Part shown: in pieces, positions 56,928 through 64,000 of the stretch
Numbering within the stretch: the first letter of the stretch is position 1
How the letters are laid out: the number at the start of each line of letters is the position of its first letter
Assembly: GCA_905339295.1 (NCBI GenBank)
Contig: CAJPFI010000018.1
Span: 1-64,000, forward strand
Reading direction: 5' to 3'
Length of the DNA: 64,000 bases
From: Burkholderiales bacterium
GTDB taxonomy: Bacteria > Pseudomonadota > Gammaproteobacteria > Burkholderiales > Casimicrobiaceae
Translations under genes and position numbers: made by a program
The notes under the pieces: model-generated
The model's database searches: none
The model's input: the letters and a program-made list of their open reading frames with translations, nothing else
Told to the model about the DNA's origin: nothing

Positions 56928-58481
56928 ATGGCGCACGTAGCGTCCGCACGGAACGTCGCATCGTTGCTTGCCCGCAGCGCGAGGACGTGGCCGGCGCGCC
57001 CCGCGATCGCCGAGGGCGCGGACATGCTGCACGACTACGCGTCGCTCGCCGCGCGTGTCTCGGCGCAGGCCGCGGCGATGCTCGCCGCCGGCCTCGTGCC
57101 GGCAGACCGCGTCGCGCTCGTCGCCCGCAACCATCCCGCGTACCTCGAGGCGTTGTTCGCCTGCTGGTGGGCGGGCCTGATCGCGGTCCCGGTCAACGCG
57201 AAGCTCCACGCGAAGGAGCTCGCGTGGGTGCTGGAGGACTGCGGCGCACGCTGGGCGTTCGTCGACGACGACTGGCACGCGGCGCTCGGCGGCCTGCGCG
57301 TCGGGGTGCTCGAGCGCGCGATCCCGCTCGGCGGCCGCGAGCACGCCGCGCTCGCCGCCGGCAGCGCCGTCCGCGATCCCGCGCCGGTCGCGCACGACGC
57401 GCCCGCGTGGCTGTTCTACACGAGCGGCACGACCGGCCGCCCGAAGGGCGTCGAAATCACCCATGCGAACCTGGTCGCGATGACGCAGTGCTTCCTGTCC
57501 GACGTCGAGGCGGTCGCGCCCGGCGACGCGATCCTGCACGCGGCACCGCTGTCGCACGGCTCGGGGCTCTACGCGGTCCCGCACGTCGCTCGCGCCGCGG
57601 TCAACGTGGTGCCCGCCTCCGGCGGCTTCGACGCCGCGGAGCTGGTCGGGCTCGCCGAGGCGTGGGACCGGTCGCTGTTCTTCGCCGCACCGACGATGGT
57701 GAAGCGGCTGGTCGGGGACCCGGCGCTCGCCGGCGCTCGCCTCGAGCGGCTGAAGGCGATCGTCTGCGGCGGCGGGCCGATGTACGTCGAGGATGCGAAG
57801 GCGGCGTTCGCGGCGCTGGGACCGCGGCTCGCGCAGATCTACGGCCAGGGCGAGAGCCCGATGACCATCACCGCGATGGGGCGCGAGCTCGTCGCGGACG
57901 CGATCGCGCGCGGCGACGATGCCCGGCTGGGATCGGTCGGCGTCGCGCAGACCGGAATCGAGATCGCGATCGCGGGCGACGCGGGGGAGCCCGGCGAGGT
58001 GCTGGTGCGCGGGCGCACCGTGATGCGCGGCTACTGGCGCAACCCGGATGCCACCGCGAGGACGCTTGCCGGCGGCTGGCTGCACACCGGCGACGTCGGC
58101 ACGCTCGACGCCGGCGGCTTCCTCACGCTCAAGGACCGCAGCAGGGACCTGATCATCAGCGGCGGCGCGAACATCTATCCGCGCGAGGTCGAGGAGGCGC
58201 TGCTGCGCCATCCCGACGTGCGCGAGGTCGCGGTGATCGGTCGGCGGCACGCCGAGTGGGGCGAGGAGGTCGTCGCGTGCGTCGTGCCCCGCGTGGCGCT
58301 CCCGGACGCCGCGGCGCGCGCGCGCTTCGAGGCGTCGCTCGACGCGCTGTGCCTCGCCGAGATCGCCCGCTTCAAGCGGCCGCGCGCCTACGCCATCGTC
58401 GCGGAGCTGCCGAAGAACAGCGCCGGCAAGGTGCTGAAGACCGAGCTGCGCGAGCGTTACGCGTCAGGCGCGGGCGCGTAG
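56928..58481 (+). CDS. AMP-dependent acyl-CoA synthetase/ligase (ANL superfamily)
   Basis: This 517-residue ANL enzyme activates a carboxylic acid with ATP and probably transfers it to CoA. It has the P-loop YTSGTTGRPKG (about 164-174), HAAPLSHGSGLYAVP, IYGQGESPMTIT (A5-type motif), HTGDVGTLDAGGFLTLKDRSRDLIISGGANIYP (hinge and A8 region, split over about 385-417) and the catalytic lysine in PKNSAGKVLKTEL near the C-terminus. ATG 56928 is favoured over a GTG 54 bp upstream, with AAGGTGAG 10 bases before it. It resembles fatty or aryl acyl-CoA ligases; substrate unknown. Its 3' end overlaps the convergent MFS gene by 18 bp. Confidence 0.88.
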   Translation: MAHVASARNVASLLARSARTWPARPAIAEGADMLHDYASLAARVSAQAAAMLAAGLVPADRVALVARNHPAYLEALFACWWAGLIAVPVNAKLHAKELAWVLEDCGARWAFVDDDWHAALGGLRVGVLERAIPLGGREHAALAAGSAVRDPAPVAHDAPAWLFYTSGTTGRPKGVEITHANLVAMTQCFLSDVEAVAPGDAILHAAPLSHGSGLYAVPHVARAAVNVVPASGGFDAAELVGLAEAWDRSLFFAAPTMVKRLVGDPALAGARLERLKAIVCGGGPMYVEDAKAAFAALGPRLAQIYGQGESPMTITAMGRELVADAIARGDDARLGSVGVAQTGIEIAIAGDAGEPGEVLVRGRTVMRGYWRNPDATARTLAGGWLHTGDVGTLDAGGFLTLKDRSRDLIISGGANIYPREVEEALLRHPDVREVAVIGRRHAEWGEEVVACVVPRVALPDAAARARFEASLDALCLAEIARFKRPRAYAIVAELPKNSAGKVLKTELRERYASGAGA

Positions 58482-59657
58482 CGCGAGCGCGAGGCACGAC
58501 GCGAGCGCAGCGCTCGCCGCCGCCCACGCGAACGCGCCGTTCGTGCCATGGCGCTCGACGAGCACGCCGGCGATCGCCATGCCGGCGCCCAGCCCGGTCA
58601 CGATCGCGGTCGCCGACCACGTGAACGCCTCGGTCGCGTAGCGCGGCGGGGCGAACTCGGACACGAGCATCGCCACGACCGTCATCGCCGGCGCGATCAT
58701 CGCGCCGGCGACGAACGCGACCGGCGCGAGCAGCCACGGATCCGCGATCGGCAGGTGGGCGGCGAGCGGGATCGCCATCGCCGCCATGGCGATCGGGAGC
58801 TGCCGGACGAGCGGCACGCGGACGTGCAGGCCGCCGTACACCACGCCGCCGGCCGCGCTCCCGACCGAGCAGATCGCGATCAGCGCCGGGCCCCATGCAT
58901 CCGCGCCGGCGGCGCGACCGAACGCCGGGTAGCCGACCTCGATGGCGCCGAACGCCATCGCGAGCGCGAACGTGGCCGCGAACACGATGAGCAGCTGCGC
59001 GTCGCGCAGCGGGCCGAGCAGGTGGCGCTCGACCGTCTCGGGCCGCGTCCACCAGCGCAATCCCCCCGACGCGAACATCAGCGGCACGGCCGCGGCGGTG
59101 AACACGAGCGCCATCGCGAGCGCCGCCGAGGGCGGGCCGACGGAGACGGCGATCGCGATCAGCGCGGGACCGATGGTGTACGCGAGCTCGAGCACGACCG
59201 CGTCGAGCGCGAACGCGGTCTGGCGCAGCGCGGTGTCTGCCAGGCGCAGGCGCCACAGCGTACGGATCAGCACGGTCAGCGGCGGGGAGAACGCTCCGAC
59301 GGCGATCGCGACGGCGAGGATCGCGCCGCGCGAGAGCCCGAGCGGTCCGGCGAACAGCATGAGGGCGAGCGCGAGCGGGCATACGATGCCGGTCGCGACG
59401 AGCACGCCGCGCGGACCGCGGCGGTCGACGATGCGGCCGAAGATCGGCGCCATCGCCGCCATCGCGACGAACTGCGCGCCGACGATGCTGCCGGCGTAGG
59501 CGATCGAGCCGGTCAGCTCCCGCAGGTGCAGGAGCGTCCCGAGCCCGACCGTGCCCAGCGGCATGCGCATCGGAAGCGACATCGCCGCGAAGCGCAGCGC
59601 TCCGCCGTGGGCGGCGAGCGCACCGTAGCGCGCACGGAGGGACTCGATGGCTCGCAT
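58464..59657 (-). CDS. MFS transporter
   Basis: The 397-residue protein has about 12 membrane helices. The MFS cytoplasmic motif appears as GRIVDRRGPRGVL between helices 2 and 3 (about residue 74). A large central loop (GGLRWWTRPETVERHLLGPLRD) separates the two six-helix halves. The composition is very Ala/Gly-rich. The start is ATG 59657. It converges with the acyl ligase, sharing 18 bp at their 3' ends, and lies 80 bp after dnaE on the same strand. It looks like an exporter of the drug/sugar type, but substrate and direction are not known. Confidence 0.82.
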   Translation of the reverse strand: MRAIESLRARYGALAAHGGALRFAAMSLPMRMPLGTVGLGTLLHLRELTGSIAYAGSIVGAQFVAMAAMAPIFGRIVDRRGPRGVLVATGIVCPLALALMLFAGPLGLSRGAILAVAIAVGAFSPPLTVLIRTLWRLRLADTALRQTAFALDAVVLELAYTIGPALIAIAVSVGPPSAALAMALVFTAAAVPLMFASGGLRWWTRPETVERHLLGPLRDAQLLIVFAATFALAMAFGAIEVGYPAFGRAAGADAWGPALIAICSVGSAAGGVVYGGLHVRVPLVRQLPIAMAAMAIPLAAHLPIADPWLLAPVAFVAGAMIAPAMTVVAMLVSEFAPPRYATEAFTWSATAIVTGLGAGMAIAGVLVERHGTNGAFAWAAASAALASCLALALRARA

Positions 59658-59737
59658 CGCGCTGACCCGGGGGACCGACCGGCCGGTCCGGCGGGGAGGC
59701 CCGGGCCGGACGAGGTCCGCGTCCGCCGAGACGCCGC

Positions 59738-62700
59738 TCAGTAGAGGACCTGCACGTTCTCGGGCGCGAGCCAGTCGGAAAGCCGCGCGATCAGCGCGTC
59801 GTCCGGCGCGACGCGCCACGCGTCGGAAAGCTCGACGTCGCCTTCGACGGCGGCGTTCACGTAGTGGACGACGACCGGCAGGCCGCTGCCGCGGAACGGC
59901 ATCAGGATCTCCTCCAGGTGCTCGGCCGAGGCATTGCCGTTGAACGAGACGCGCAGGCGCTTGCCCCAGCGCCTGCGCACCGCGGCGAGGTCCCACACCT
60001 GCTCGGCGAGGATGCGCAGCCCCTGGACCTCGCCGTCGTCGCCCATCCGCACCGTCACCCTGACCTCGACGACGAGGAGCGCGTCCTCGCGCAGCATCGG
60101 GCGCGCGGCGTCGTAGACGTCGTTGAAGACGACGACCTCGGCGGATCCCCTGCCGTCGTCGAGCGTGACGAACGCGACCTTGCCCTTGCGGCCGTTCTGC
60201 GTGCGCTGCGCGGTCACGATGCCTGCGATCAGGAAGCGCTCGGCGCGCGGCTGGATGTCCGAGAGCGGGACGCGCACGAGCGGCGCGAGCTCCGCGGCGT
60301 GCGCGGCGTACGGGTGTCCCGACAGGTAGAAGCCGAGCGCCGACTTCTCGTGGGCCAGGCGCTCGGCCTCGGACCACTCGCGCGTCTCGACCAGCACGTG
60401 CGCGGGCCCGGAAGCGGCGTCGCCGAAGAGCGAGGTCTGCGCCGCCTGCGCCTGCGCGCGCTCGGCCTCGGCGAGCGCGTTGCCGATCGACGCGAACAGC
60501 GTCGCGCGGCGCCGGTCGACGGATTCGAACCCGCCGGACTTGATCAGCGCCTCGATCACGCGACGGTTCACGATCCGCTTGTCGACGCGCGCGGCGAAGT
60601 CGGCGAGGTCGCGGAACGGCCCGCCGGACTCGCGCGCGGCGACGATCGCCGCGATCGCCTGCTCGCCGGTGCCCTTGATGCCGCCCAGGCCGTAGCGGAT
60701 TCGCTTCGCGTCGACCGGCTCGAAGCGCCAGCCCGACGCGTTGACGTCGGGCGGCAGCACGTCGAGCCCGAGGGCGAGCGCGTCGTCGCGCAGGCTCCGC
60801 ACCTTGTCGGTGTCGTCCATCACGAGCGACAGGTTCGCCGCCATGAACGCCGCCGGATGGTGGACCTTGAGCCACGCCGTCTGGTAGGCGACCAGCGCGT
60901 ACGCCGCCGAGTGCGACTTGTTGAAGCCGTAGCCGGCGAACTTCTCCATCAGGTCGAACAGCTGAACCGCCCTGGCGCGCGCGAGCCCGTTCCTCTCGGC
61001 GCCGGCGACGAAGCTGTCGCGGTGCGTCGCCATCTCCTCGGGCTTCTTCTTGCCCATCGCGCGGCGCAGGAGGTCGGCGCTGCCCAGCGTGTAGCCGCCG
61101 ATCACCTGCGCGATCTGCATCACCTGCTCCTGGTAGACCATCACGCCGTAGGTCGGCCCCAGGATCGGCTCGAGCCGCGCGTCGAGGTAGTCGACGCGCG
61201 CGCGCCCGTGCTTGCGGTCGCAGTACTCGGGGATCAGGTCCATCGGCCCCGGCCGGTAGAGCGCGTTCAGCGCGATCAGGTCGTCGAGCCGGTCGGGGCG
61301 CGCCTGCTTCAGGAGGTCGCGCATGCCGCGCGATTCGAACTGGAACACCGCCGAGGTCTGTCCCAGCTGGAACAGCCTGTAGGTGGCCGGGTCGTCGAGC
61401 GGGATGTCATCGAGCGTGAGCGTCGACGACGGATCGAGCCGGCGGACGTAGTCGAGCGCGCGGTCGAGGATCGTGAGCGTCGTGAGGCCGAGGAAGTCGA
61501 ACTTGACCAGCCCGATCGCCTCGACGTCGTCCTTGTCGAACTGCGAGACCGCGGCGTCGCCGCCCGACGGCGCGTAGAGCGGACAGAAGTCGGTGAGCCT
61601 GCCCGGCGCGATCAGCACGCCGCCGGCATGCATGCCGACGTTGCGCGTCAGTCCCTCGAGCGATTCGGCGAGCGCCAGGAGCTCGCGCACCTCCTCCTCG
61701 TTGCTCTCGCGCTCGGCGAGCAGCGGCTCCATCGCGCGCGCCTGCTTCAGCGTCACGAGCTTGCCCGGCTGGAACGGGATCAGCTTCGCGATCCCGTCGC
61801 AGAACGTGTAAGGCAGGTCGAGCACGCGGCCGACGTCGCGCACCGCGGCCTTCGCGGCCATCGTGCCGAACGTCGCGATCTGCGACACCGACTCGGCGCC
61901 GTATTTGTCGCGCACGTAGTCGATGACGCGGTCGCGCCCGTCCTGGCAGAAGTCGATGTCGAAGTCCGGCATCGACACGCGCTCCGGGTTGAGGAAGCGC
62001 TCGAACAGCAGCTGGTAGCGCAGCGGATCGAGGTCGGTGATGCCCAGGCTGTACGCGACGAGCGATCCCGCGCCCGATCCGCGGCCGGGGCCGACCGGCA
62101 CGCCGTTGCGCTTCGCCCAGTTGATGAAGTCGGCCACGATCAGGAAGTAGCCGGCGAAGCCCATCTGCACGATGGTCCCGGTCTCGAACGCGAGCCGTTC
62201 GACGTAGGCGGGGCGCGCGCGCTCGCGCGCCGCAACGTCCGGGTAGAGCCGCTCGAGGCGCCCCTCGAGGCCCGCCTCGGCCTCGTGGTCGAGGTGCTGC
62301 TCGATCGTGACGCCAGGCGGCGTCGGAAACGCCGGCAGGTGCGGCTTGCCGAGCGGGATCACCAGGTTGCAGCGCTGCGCGATCGCGACGCTGTTCGCGA
62401 GCGCCTCGGGCAGGTCGGCGAACTTCTCCGCCATTTCCCGTTGCGACGTGAAGTACTGCTGCGGCGTGTACCGCTTCGGGCGGCGCGGATCGGCGAGCAC
62501 GTGTCCCTGCGCGATGCACGCGCGCGCCTCGTGCGCGCGGAAGTCGTCCGGGCGCAGGAACTGGACCGGGTGCGTCGCGACGACCGGCAGCCCGAGCTCC
62601 GCGGCGAGCGCGACGGCGGCGTCGACCAGCGCGTCGTCGTCGGCGTGGCCGGCGCGCTGGACCTCGACGTAACAGCGGCCCGGGAAGCGGCGCGCCCACG

Positions 62701-63169
62701 ATTGCGCCGCGAGGCGCGCCGCGACGTCGTTGCCCTGCAGCAGCGCCTGGCCGACATCGCTTTCGCGCGCGCCGGAGAACGCGATCAGGCCCGCGGTGCC
62801 CTCGTCGAACCACGCGGGGTCGATCTCGGCGCGTCCCCGGTGCTGGTTGCCGAGGTAGGCGCGGGTGAGCCAGTCGCACAGCCTGAGGTAGCCGCCGCGG
62901 TCGGCGGCGAGCAGCAGCGCGCGGAACGGCGCGTCGCGCTCGGCGGCGTGCGTGATCCAGACGTCGCAGCCGGCGATCGGCTTCACGCCTGCGTCGCGCG
63001 CCGCCGTGTAGAACTTGATCAGCCCGAACAGGTTCGCAAGATCGGTCAGCGCGAGCGCCGGCATCCGGTCGTCCGCCGCGGCGCGAACGGCGTCGTCGAT
63101 GCGAACGGTCCCGTCGACGACGGAGAACTCGCCGTGCAGCCTCAGGTGGACGAACGTGGGGGCGGACAT
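59738..63169 (-). CDS. dnaE: DNA polymerase III alpha subunit
   Basis: DnaE1 is the replicative polymerase. The 1143-residue protein has the N-terminal PHP domain (FVHLRLHGEFSVVDGTVRID, from residue 5). The PolIII palm follows with GPGRGSGAGSLVAYSLGITDLDP (about 360-382) and the catalytic PDFDIDFCQDGRDRVIDYV near 397. The fingers (AFNSHSAAYA-equivalent YGFNKSHSAAYALVAYQTAW) come next, then a helix-hairpin-helix region (IKGTGEQAIAAIVAARES) and an OB domain (VRVPLSDIQPRAERFLIAGIV...). It is the standard DnaE1 length and not the shorter error-prone DnaE2. A -10-like TAAAAT lies 24 bp upstream. Confidence 0.97.
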   Translation of the reverse strand: MSAPTFVHLRLHGEFSVVDGTVRIDDAVRAAADDRMPALALTDLANLFGLIKFYTAARDAGVKPIAGCDVWITHAAERDAPFRALLLAADRGGYLRLCDWLTRAYLGNQHRGRAEIDPAWFDEGTAGLIAFSGARESDVGQALLQGNDVAARLAAQSWARRFPGRCYVEVQRAGHADDDALVDAAVALAAELGLPVVATHPVQFLRPDDFRAHEARACIAQGHVLADPRRPKRYTPQQYFTSQREMAEKFADLPEALANSVAIAQRCNLVIPLGKPHLPAFPTPPGVTIEQHLDHEAEAGLEGRLERLYPDVAARERARPAYVERLAFETGTIVQMGFAGYFLIVADFINWAKRNGVPVGPGRGSGAGSLVAYSLGITDLDPLRYQLLFERFLNPERVSMPDFDIDFCQDGRDRVIDYVRDKYGAESVSQIATFGTMAAKAAVRDVGRVLDLPYTFCDGIAKLIPFQPGKLVTLKQARAMEPLLAERESNEEEVRELLALAESLEGLTRNVGMHAGGVLIAPGRLTDFCPLYAPSGGDAAVSQFDKDDVEAIGLVKFDFLGLTTLTILDRALDYVRRLDPSSTLTLDDIPLDDPATYRLFQLGQTSAVFQFESRGMRDLLKQARPDRLDDLIALNALYRPGPMDLIPEYCDRKHGRARVDYLDARLEPILGPTYGVMVYQEQVMQIAQVIGGYTLGSADLLRRAMGKKKPEEMATHRDSFVAGAERNGLARARAVQLFDLMEKFAGYGFNKSHSAAYALVAYQTAWLKVHHPAAFMAANLSLVMDDTDKVRSLRDDALALGLDVLPPDVNASGWRFEPVDAKRIRYGLGGIKGTGEQAIAAIVAARESGGPFRDLADFAARVDKRIVNRRVIEALIKSGGFESVDRRRATLFASIGNALAEAERAQAQAAQTSLFGDAASGPAHVLVETREWSEAERLAHEKSALGFYLSGHPYAAHAAELAPLVRVPLSDIQPRAERFLIAGIVTAQRTQNGRKGKVAFVTLDDGRGSAEVVVFNDVYDAARPMLREDALLVVEVRVTVRMGDDGEVQGLRILAEQVWDLAAVRRRWGKRLRVSFNGNASAEHLEEILMPFRGSGLPVVVHYVNAAVEGDVELSDAWRVAPDDALIARLSDWLAPENVQVLY

Positions 63170-63188
63170 GACGTGCGGCGGACGATGC

Positions 63189-63198
63189 TAGAATTTTA
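63189..63198. promoter_or_regulatory. Divergent overlapping -10 elements for dnaE and the lipoprotein gene
   Basis: On the plus strand TAGAAT (63189-63194) precedes the lipoprotein gene; on the minus strand TAAAAT (63193-63198) precedes dnaE by 24 bp. The two overlap in an A+T-rich patch unlike the surroundings, so transcription in the two directions may compete. No clear -35 elements. Confidence 0.45.
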
Positions 63199-63249
63199 CC
63201 GCGCCGGCGAAGGATGCACCGTGGATTCCGCGCTTCGCCGACCCCGACC

Positions 63250-63549
63250 ATGCCGCGCACCCTGGCAACGCTCGCCGCGCTCTCAGCCGCCCTCCTGGCC
63301 GGCTGCGCCACGGTTGGCACGCCCCCGGCGCCCGAAGCGCCTCCGAGCGCGCCTCCGCTGCCGCGGACGGCCGAGCCGCCGCCGCCGAACGTCAACCTGT
63401 CGGGATTCCCGCTCCCGTATCGGCAGGGTTACGCCGACGGCTGCGCCAGCGCGTCCGGTCCGCAGCGCCGCGACGGCGCGCGCTTCTCGGCGGACGCGAA
63501 CTACCGCACCGGTTGGCAGGACGGCCTCGCGCTTTGCAGGCGCAGGTGA
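63250..63549 (+). CDS. Small lipoprotein of unknown function
   Basis: A 99-residue precursor with a type II signal peptide (TLATLAALSAALLAGC, acylated Cys at residue 19). A proline-rich linker follows (about 24-50), and then a short conserved-looking domain with YRQGYADGCASASG and YRTGWQDGLALCRRR. The two Cys in the mature part could pair. The GYxDGC and GWxDG pattern resembles repeats in small proteobacterial lipoproteins of unknown function. ATG 63250 is chosen because it places positively charged Arg right before the hydrophobic stretch. Downstream is the hydrolase gene. Confidence 0.78.
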   Translation: MPRTLATLAALSAALLAGCATVGTPPAPEAPPSAPPLPRTAEPPPPNVNLSGFPLPYRQGYADGCASASGPQRRDGARFSADANYRTGWQDGLALCRRR

Positions 63550-63571
63550 TGCGGCCGCGGGATCGCGTTCG

Positions 63572-64000
63572 TTGAAGCCGGCGCGCTCGCAACGCCTGCC
63601 GCTGCGCGGCATGATGCACCATGCGCTGACCTGGGGCGAGGCCGGCGCGCCGATGCTCGTCCTCCTGCACGGGTGGATGGACGTCGCCGCGTCGTTCCAG
63701 TTCCTCGTCGACGCGTTCGCGCGCGACCGCCACGTGATCGCGGCCGACCTGCGCGGCTTCGGCGGATCGGCGTGGCAGCCGCAGGGCTACTGGTTCGCCG
63801 ACTACCTGGCCGACCTCGACGCGCTGCTCGACGCCGTGGCGCCCGGCCAGGCGGTCGACGTCGCCGGCCACAGCCTCGGCGGCAACGTCGCGATGCTCTA
63901 CGCGGGCATCCGGCCCGGGCGCGTGCGGCGCGCGGTCTCGCTCGACGGCTTCGGCATTCCCTCCGAGCAGGACGACGACGCGCCGCGCAAGCTCGAGAAG
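63572..64000 (+). CDS. Alpha/beta hydrolase (N-terminal part, runs off window)
   Basis: The first 143 residues show the alpha/beta hydrolase fold. They contain the oxyanion-hole region VLLHGWMDVAASFQFLVDAF (about 29-48), AADLRGFGGSAWQPQGYWF, and the nucleophile elbow VDVAGHSLGGNVAMLYAG with Ser about 101. The catalytic Asp and His lie beyond the window. I use a TTG start at 63572 because residues before the ATG at 63611 (RSQRLPLRG) look like those of related hydrolases; the ATG is the alternative. The substrate cannot be guessed. Confidence 0.82.
   Translation, partial: MKPARSQRLPLRGMMHHALTWGEAGAPMLVLLHGWMDVAASFQFLVDAFARDRHVIAADLRGFGGSAWQPQGYWFADYLADLDALLDAVAPGQAVDVAGHSLGGNVAMLYAGIRPGRVRRAVSLDGFGIPSEQDDDAPRKLEK

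Overview
The window is about 70 percent G+C and carries the gene order of a betaproteobacterium, probably order Burkholderiales or a close deep-branching relative. The diagnostic blocks are kdsD-kdsC-lptC-lptA-lptB-rpoN-hpf-ptsN-hprK-rapZ, mlaFED-mlaA-mlaC-mlaB followed by a BolA-like gene and murA, hisGDCBHAFIE running into hinT-tatABC, and petABC-sspA-sspB. HprK in place of the enteric npr gene, split hisI/hisE, and a one-domain HisB all fit Betaproteobacteria. I cannot name the genus. Almost all genes are housekeeping and are packed with ATGA, GTGA or TGATG overlaps.

Layout. 1-14132 is all minus strand. Read in the direction of transcription it runs: kdsD and kdsC (Kdo synthesis), lptC, lptA, lptB (LPS transport), rpoN, hpf, ptsN, hprK, rapZ, ubiX, a LON-domain protein, yebC, a YbjQ protein, ruvC, a HAD phosphatase, ruvA, a DUF4442 protein and the start of ruvB. 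14265-34627 is all plus strand: a Kef-type antiporter; the Mla phospholipid transport operon with a co-directional ABC-2 exporter; ibaG/bolA, murA and queF; the histidine genes; a small membrane protein; hinT; and tatABC. A DegS-like protease (minus) separates tatC from petABC (cytochrome bc1), sspA and sspB.

A tRNA-Thr(TGT) at 40448-40520 marks the edge of the only clearly accessory region. It is followed by a 5'-truncated ADP-glucose pyrophosphorylase remnant (plus) and a minus-strand glycogen operon: a small unknown gene, glgP, glgB, glgC, glgA and a 1412-residue GlgX-MalQ fusion. This operon covers glycogen synthesis (GlgC, GlgA, GlgB), phosphorolysis (GlgP), debranching and malto-oligosaccharide recycling (GlgX-MalQ). 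Then come a Tat-signal flavin amine oxidase, an SDR, an acyl-CoA-synthetase-like enzyme, an MFS transporter, dnaE, a lipoprotein and the start of an alpha/beta hydrolase.

I see no CRISPR array, transposase, phage gene or complete new system. The unusual material is repeat DNA and a few gene-structure oddities. These are: a 75-bp repeat translated in frame as an N-terminal extension of RuvC; seven 39-bp tandem palindromic units upstream of ibaG; a dispersed intergenic element family in front of hisH, hisF and sspB, with a possible relative before rapZ; the glgC remnant beside tRNA-Thr; the GlgX-MalQ fusion; and a translationally coupled orphan gene before glgP. All identifications come from reading motifs; no database search was possible.
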